From Xanthobacteraceae bacterium (GTDB lineage Bacteria; Pseudomonadota; Alphaproteobacteria; Rhizobiales; Xanthobacteraceae), in assembly GCA_030043175.1 (NCBI GenBank), contig JASHYD010000896.1, positions 1 to 10,024 of the forward strand: a DNA stretch of 10,024 nt. The letters are read 5' to 3'. Below, one piece after another: positions 6,585 through 10,024 of this stretch (position 1 is the stretch's first letter; each line of letters opens with the position of its first letter). The notes under the pieces are model-generated. The model saw only the letters and a program-made list of their open reading frames with translations. It searched no databases and was not told where the DNA came from. Both the position numbers and the translations under genes were made by a program.

Positions 6585-8018
6585 TCACGCACCTGCGCAG
6601 GAAGCCTGGTCGCCAAGACGCGCAAGGCTTTCGGGCTTACCCAGGACGTGCAGCACGTCGAAGATGCCGGGCGAGGTCGGGCGGCCGGTTAAAGCCGCCC
6701 GCAACGGCTGCGCCACGGCGCCGAGCTTAAGGTCCTTGCGCTCGACAAACGCCCGCACGGTATTTTCGATCATCTCCTTGGTCCAGGGCTCGACGTTCGA
6801 CAGGTCCCCCAGCAACTCCCCAATGATGGCGCAGGCTTGCGGACCGAGCAACGGCTTGGCCTTCTGGTCGATTGCGATAGGACGTTCCGCATATAGAAAT
6901 TGTGCGCTGTCAAATAGTTCCACCAAATTCTTAGCACGCTCCTTAAGCCCCGGCATCGCCGCACAAAGCTTCGCCTTGAGATCCGGCGAGAATTTTGCCG
7001 CCAGTTCGGTGCCGTTTGCAATGTGCGGCAAAAGTCGCTCGATGGTGGCGACGAGGTCGGCATCGCCGGTGTGCCGGATATAATGGCCGTTGATGCTTTC
7101 GAGCTTGGCAAAGTCAAAACGCGCCGGGGCACGGCCGATCTGTGGCAGGTCGAAGAGCTCGATCATCTCCTGCGTCGAAAAGATCTCCTGGTCGCCATGG
7201 CTCCAGCCCAAGCGTACGAGGTAGTTGCGCAGCGCCTGCGGCAGATAGCCCATAGCCCGGTAGGCGTCCACACCGAGCGCGCCATGGCGCTTGGAAAGCT
7301 TGGACCCGTCGGGACCGTGGATGAGCGGGATGTGGGCCATCACCGGCACCTGCCAGCCAAGCGCGTTGTAGATCTGGGTTTGCCGCGCTCCATTGGTCAG
7401 GTGGTCGTCGCCCCGGATGATGTGGGTCACGTCCATATCGTGATCATCGACCACCACCGCCAGCATGTATGTCGGCGTTCCGTCGGAACGCAGGAGCACG
7501 AGATCATCAAGGTTCTCGTTCTGCCAAACGACGCGGCCCTGAACCTGATCCTCGATCGCCGTCTCGCCGGTGAGCGGCGCCCGCAAACGGATCACCGGCT
7601 TGACGCCGGCAGGCGCCTCCGAGGGATCGCGGTCGCGCCAGCGTCCGTCGTAGAGCTTGGCGCGGCCTTCGCGGCGCGCCCGCTCGCGCATCTCATCGAG
7701 CTCCTGCTGGGATGCATAGCAGCGATAGGCCTGCCCGGCCGCGAGCAACTGCTCCGCCACCTCGCGGTGCCGCGCGGCGCGGGAGAATTGGTAGACGGCA
7801 TCGCCGTCCCATTCGACCCCGAGCCAGGTCAGCCCATCCAAAATCGCCGCGATCGCCTCTTTGGTCGAGCGCTCGCGGTCGGTGTCCTCGATCCGCAACA
7901 ACATCCTGCCGCCGCGCCCGCGCGCGTAAAGCCAATTGAACAGCGCGGTCCGCGCGCCGCCGATGTGCAGGAAGCCGGTGGGCGACGGAGCGAAGCGTGT
8001 GACGACGGGGGTGGTCAT
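6585..8018 (-). CDS. gltX: Glutamyl-tRNA synthetase
   Basis: GltX charges tRNA-Glu with glutamate using ATP. In most alphaproteobacteria this enzyme type also mischarges tRNA-Gln for repair by GatCAB; which specificity applies here cannot be read from the sequence. With the ATG at 8018 the product is 477 aa, the usual length. The class I signatures are present: [20 protein letters not shown] with HIGG at 18-21, and the KMSKS-type loop SKLSKR at 239-244. Between them are [43 protein letters not shown] and HIIRGDDHL, all typical of GltX. The frame is open 26 codons further up to a GTG at 8096, but that part ([20 protein letters not shown]) is not family-like. The chosen ATG has no strong Shine-Dalgarno sequence (CTTAACCGAT precedes it), which is odd for an essential gene. 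gltA follows downstream. Confidence 0.96.
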   Translation of the reverse strand: MTTPVVTRFAPSPTGFLHIGGARTALFNWLYARGRGGRMLLRIEDTDRERSTKEAIAAILDGLTWLGVEWDGDAVYQFSRAARHREVAEQLLAAGQAYRCYASQQELDEMRERARREGRAKLYDGRWRDRDPSEAPAGVKPVIRLRAPLTGETAIEDQVQGRVVWQNENLDDLVLLRSDGTPTYMLAVVVDDHDMDVTHIIRGDDHLTNGARQTQIYNALGWQVPVMAHIPLIHGPDGSKLSKRHGALGVDAYRAMGYLPQALRNYLVRLGWSHGDQEIFSTQEMIELFDLPQIGRAPARFDFAKLESINGHYIRHTGDADLVATIERLLPHIANGTELAAKFSPDLKAKLCAAMPGLKERAKNLVELFDSAQFLYAERPIAIDQKAKPLLGPQACAIIGELLGDLSNVEPWTKEMIENTVRAFVERKDLKLGAVAQPLRAALTGRPTSPGIFDVLHVLGKPESLARLGDQASCAGA

Positions 8019-8174
8019 ATCGGTTAAGCGAATCTCACGGGGGTTGACTGAACGGTTGATTGGGCCCCTGTACCAAGGCATGGCGGCGAGTGTCACGCAG
8101 CATTATTTGTAAACACTCCGTCGCGGGTAGCCACACATGTAGGGATCATAGCGGCTGTTCAAAGATCGGACTCT

Positions 8175-8208
8175 TGCGGATCCGGGGTGGAGCCGCACAA
8201 CGTTTTTT
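8175..8208 (+). terminator. Terminator-like hairpin with T-run upstream of gltX
   Basis: TGCGGATCC (8175-8183) pairs with GGAGCCGCA (8189-8197) through nine positions with one A/G mismatch and a GGGGT loop. Six Ts follow at 8203-8208 after a five-base spacer. On the + strand this resembles an intrinsic terminator, but no + strand gene is recognisable between gltX (divergent) and here. It could end a short divergent RNA, be a leftover of the inserted element, or be chance; the five-base gap before the T-run weakens it. Confidence 0.35.
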
Positions 8209-8245
8209 CAGGTCTCGAAATTTCAAAGAGTTAGCACTTGGTTTG

Positions 8246-8997
8246 TCACAGCGGGGCATCCAGGTTTGTAACGTCGGCGTTCTCGTTCTGGGCGGCGCGC
8301 AATCTCTTCGCCATGCCGGAGTTGGCGCGTCGCTTCCGATCAGCCTCTGTCGTGTAGTGCGCGAGCTGCGATAGGGTCTTGTGACCGGAGATCGCCCTCA
8401 GCTCGTGCGTCGTGTTGCCGGCATCCGCCGCCCGGTCATGCTCGCACGCTTCAGTCCATGAAGACGGCAGCGCGATGGCAGTCCGGCCTGGGGTGCCCAC
8501 TTGGCGAAGTCATTGCCGAGCCCGTGTGCGGACCGAGGCTTGCCTCAAGCCGTAATGATAAAGGTGAGGTGTCCCTTCGGCATGGCATCGCCGGCCGCCT
8601 GCAACTCCGCACTCACCAGGATGTCAACGTCGTGGCCGCCCTTGGCGCGTTCGATTCGTATGCGACCGCCCTTAACGTGCTGTGGGCCCAATCGAACGAC
8701 CTCGCAGAGGCGAGGCCGGATGCCCGTTATGCCGTCCGTGGGATTGTCTTTCCAAATTGCGGGCACTGCCGATTTCATCAGCCCGCGAATAGCCTTTAGC
8801 CAATGGAACTTGGTCCCCGGCTGCTCGACATTGGCCAGCACCTTCTCGATGTGGTCGCGTTGCAGGAGCGAGACACGCTTGGCCCCATGCTCGGTGCGGA
8901 ATCGTTCGATGATGCGGCGTCGCTTGTTCTGGGTCTCTGAATCAAGAGCGTCCCAGTTCGCCGAGCGGTAGTAGATGACAGCTGAGCCTTGATGCAT
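8246..8997 (-). pseudogene. Tyrosine recombinase/phage integrase, decayed
   Basis: The remains of one site-specific integrase can be followed through two frames. The core-binding domain reads IYYRSANWDALDSETQNKRR, then RFRTEHGAKRVSLLQRDHI and FHWLKAIRGLMKSA. After DNPTDGITGI (about 8720) roughly 45-60 residues expected between this point and the catalytic box I are missing, and the protein resumes at RPRLCEVVRLGPQHV, which still holds the box I Arg (the R of PRLCE). A TGA at 8545-8547 interrupts the same frame, which continues GKPRSAHGLGNDFAKW and then CRLHGLKRA (box II, with K where HxxR has R). A one-base loss near 8445-8455 shifts to the last frame: NTTHELRAISGHKTLSQLAHYTTEAD, with the late His and the nucleophile Tyr, ending at TGA 8246-8248. 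The start is uncertain; ATG 8997 is the last one before homology. Three independent lesions make it non-functional. Confidence 0.85.
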
Positions 8998-9215
8998 GCC
9001 AGTTCGCGGTTGGTGGCGCGGCCGGTCAGGGGTCAAGGTCGGCAAGGACGCCTTCGATGACATCTGCGCTGCCACGCCAGGCCGAGGCGCCGCGCATCGC
9101 GGCCGATCAGGCGACGGCTAGGGCCGACCGGTAGATCCAGGGCGTTCGGACGGCCGACCATGCGTTCGATATTGCTCGGTCCAAGCGGGATGAGGCTTGC
9201 GGGCCCGATGACCCA

Positions 9216-10022
9216 CTACAAGCCGAATACGAACAGCATCGAGGCCGGTGCAGTATTATTGAGTTCTGGGAAGCCAAACAGGCTAAACATCGATTTATTG
9301 AGCCCCACCAGAACGGCGATGTACTGCTTGCCGTTGACCGCATAGCTCATCGCCGGCGCACTTATGCCGGTGCCGACATTGAACGACCAAAGTTCTTGCA
9401 GCGTCCGGGCGTCATAGGCCCCGAATGTGCCATCTGCTTGACCGAGGAAAACGAGGTTCCCGGCAGTCGCTAGCGTGCCGGACAAGCTCGGGTAATCGAG
9501 ACGTGTTCGGGCCTTGATTTCGCCAGTGACCGGATCGAGCGCTTTGAGGCTGCCGTACAAGCGTTCGGAAAACTTGAAGGCGCCGCCGCTGAAGAAGGCC
9601 CGCGGATTGACGGTGCCGCCCTGGGCCACGAAATCCTTTTGCTCGATAGTTTCGATCGTGTTGCAGCCCTCGATCGACGGAACGTAAATCAATTGGAGTT
9701 CTGGATTGGAGGCGGAGGGCGCCCAGTTCTTTCCGCCGGCAATTGCCGGGCACAGCCTGTCACCCTGGGGCTTGGCACGCGTACCACGGGTGGCCGCATT
9801 GTATAGCTGCACATCCGCGTTGGGATCGTAGTTGAGGGGCCTGCCGGTCTTCGGATCGAGCCCGGGAGCCCAGTTCAACCGATCGACATACTGCTTGCCG
9901 GCAATGAACGAGCCGTTGGTGCGGTCGAGCGTATAGAAGAAGCCGTTGCGTGCTGCATGGACTACGAGCTTACGAAACTCACCATTGATTTTCGCATCAA
10001 TGATGGGATGTTCGGAAATCTC
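9216..10022 (-). CDS. PQQ-dependent dehydrogenase C-terminus, 5' part beyond window edge
   Basis: 268 residues plus a TAG stop (9216-9218) are visible; the frame stays open to the window edge, so the N-terminal half is missing. PQQ dehydrogenases are periplasmic eight-bladed propellers that oxidise alcohols or aldehydes and pass electrons to cytochrome c or quinone. Blade and PQQ-family motifs seen are VVHAARNGFFYTLDRTNGSF, GGKNWAPSASNPELQLIYVP, LKALDPVTGEI, TAGNLVFLGQADGTFGAYDA and VGTGISAPAMSYAVNGKQYI. The protein ends at ASMLFVFGL, where the catalytic domain normally finishes, and no CxxCH haem motif follows in frame. It is therefore either a plain quinoprotein or a quinohaemoprotein cut before its cytochrome domain. 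Substrate cannot be assigned because the active-site part lies outside. It lies about 220 bp from the integrase remnant on the same strand; 8998-9215 holds nothing I recognise. Confidence 0.88.
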   Translation of the reverse strand, partial: EISEHPIIDAKINGEFRKLVVHAARNGFFYTLDRTNGSFIAGKQYVDRLNWAPGLDPKTGRPLNYDPNADVQLYNAATRGTRAKPQGDRLCPAIAGGKNWAPSASNPELQLIYVPSIEGCNTIETIEQKDFVAQGGTVNPRAFFSGGAFKFSERLYGSLKALDPVTGEIKARTRLDYPSLSGTLATAGNLVFLGQADGTFGAYDARTLQELWSFNVGTGISAPAMSYAVNGKQYIAVLVGLNKSMFSLFGFPELNNTAPASMLFVFGL

Positions 10023-10024
10023 AT

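Noticed and set aside
8019..8096. Longer GltX start at the GTG at 8096
   Set aside because: The extra 26 residues are not family-like, and the ATG at 8018 gives the standard [15 protein letters not shown] start and usual length.
8019..8245. tRNA gene or att site for the integrase
   Set aside because: I looked for a T-loop GGTTCGAATCC-like motif, cloverleaf stems or repeated ends in this stretch and found none.
9107..9215. Cytochrome c domain continuing after the PQQ dehydrogenase stop
   Set aside because: The frame after the TAG reads without any CxxCH motif, and no recognisable haem domain is present.

Overview
The window looks like GC-rich chromosomal DNA of an alphaproteobacterium, most likely Hyphomicrobiales near Bradyrhizobium, Rhodopseudomonas or Xanthobacteraceae. 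The grounds are the lipid A block lpxA-lpxI-lpxB, which uses LpxI rather than LpxH, a citrate synthase and glutamyl-tRNA synthetase pair of alphaproteobacterial type, and a four-cysteine DUF3551-like small secreted protein, a family I know mainly from Bradyrhizobium relatives. This assignment is inference from gene content; no database was searched.

Left part (1-2778, + strand): the 3' end of lpxA, a 64-bp tandem repeat, a gap of about 0.3 kb, then lpxI and lpxB joined by an ATGA overlap. LpxA, LpxI and LpxB carry out the first acylation, the removal of UMP to give lipid X, and the joining of the lipid A disaccharide.

Middle part (2779-4827): about 0.56 kb without a convincing gene but with a hairpin and CtrA-like motif; a DUF3551-like gene on the + strand broken by one frameshift; and, convergent with it, two tandem minus-strand genes for exported proteins of unknown function (78 and 283 aa).

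Right-centre part (5043-8018, minus strand): gltA (TCA cycle entry) and, upstream of it, gltX (charging of tRNA-Glu).

Right end (8019-10024): upstream of gltX lies a decayed tyrosine integrase with an internal deletion, an in-frame TGA and a frameshift, followed by the C-terminal 268 residues of a PQQ-dependent dehydrogenase that runs off the edge. This looks like the worn edge of an old integrated element beside housekeeping genes. I found no defence system, CRISPR array, intact mobile element, tRNA or rRNA gene, and no convincing undescribed system. The most interesting items are the three-frame-stop repeat after lpxA, the unusual lpxA-lpxI gap, the reconstructable DUF3551-like pseudogene and the reconstructable integrase pseudogene.
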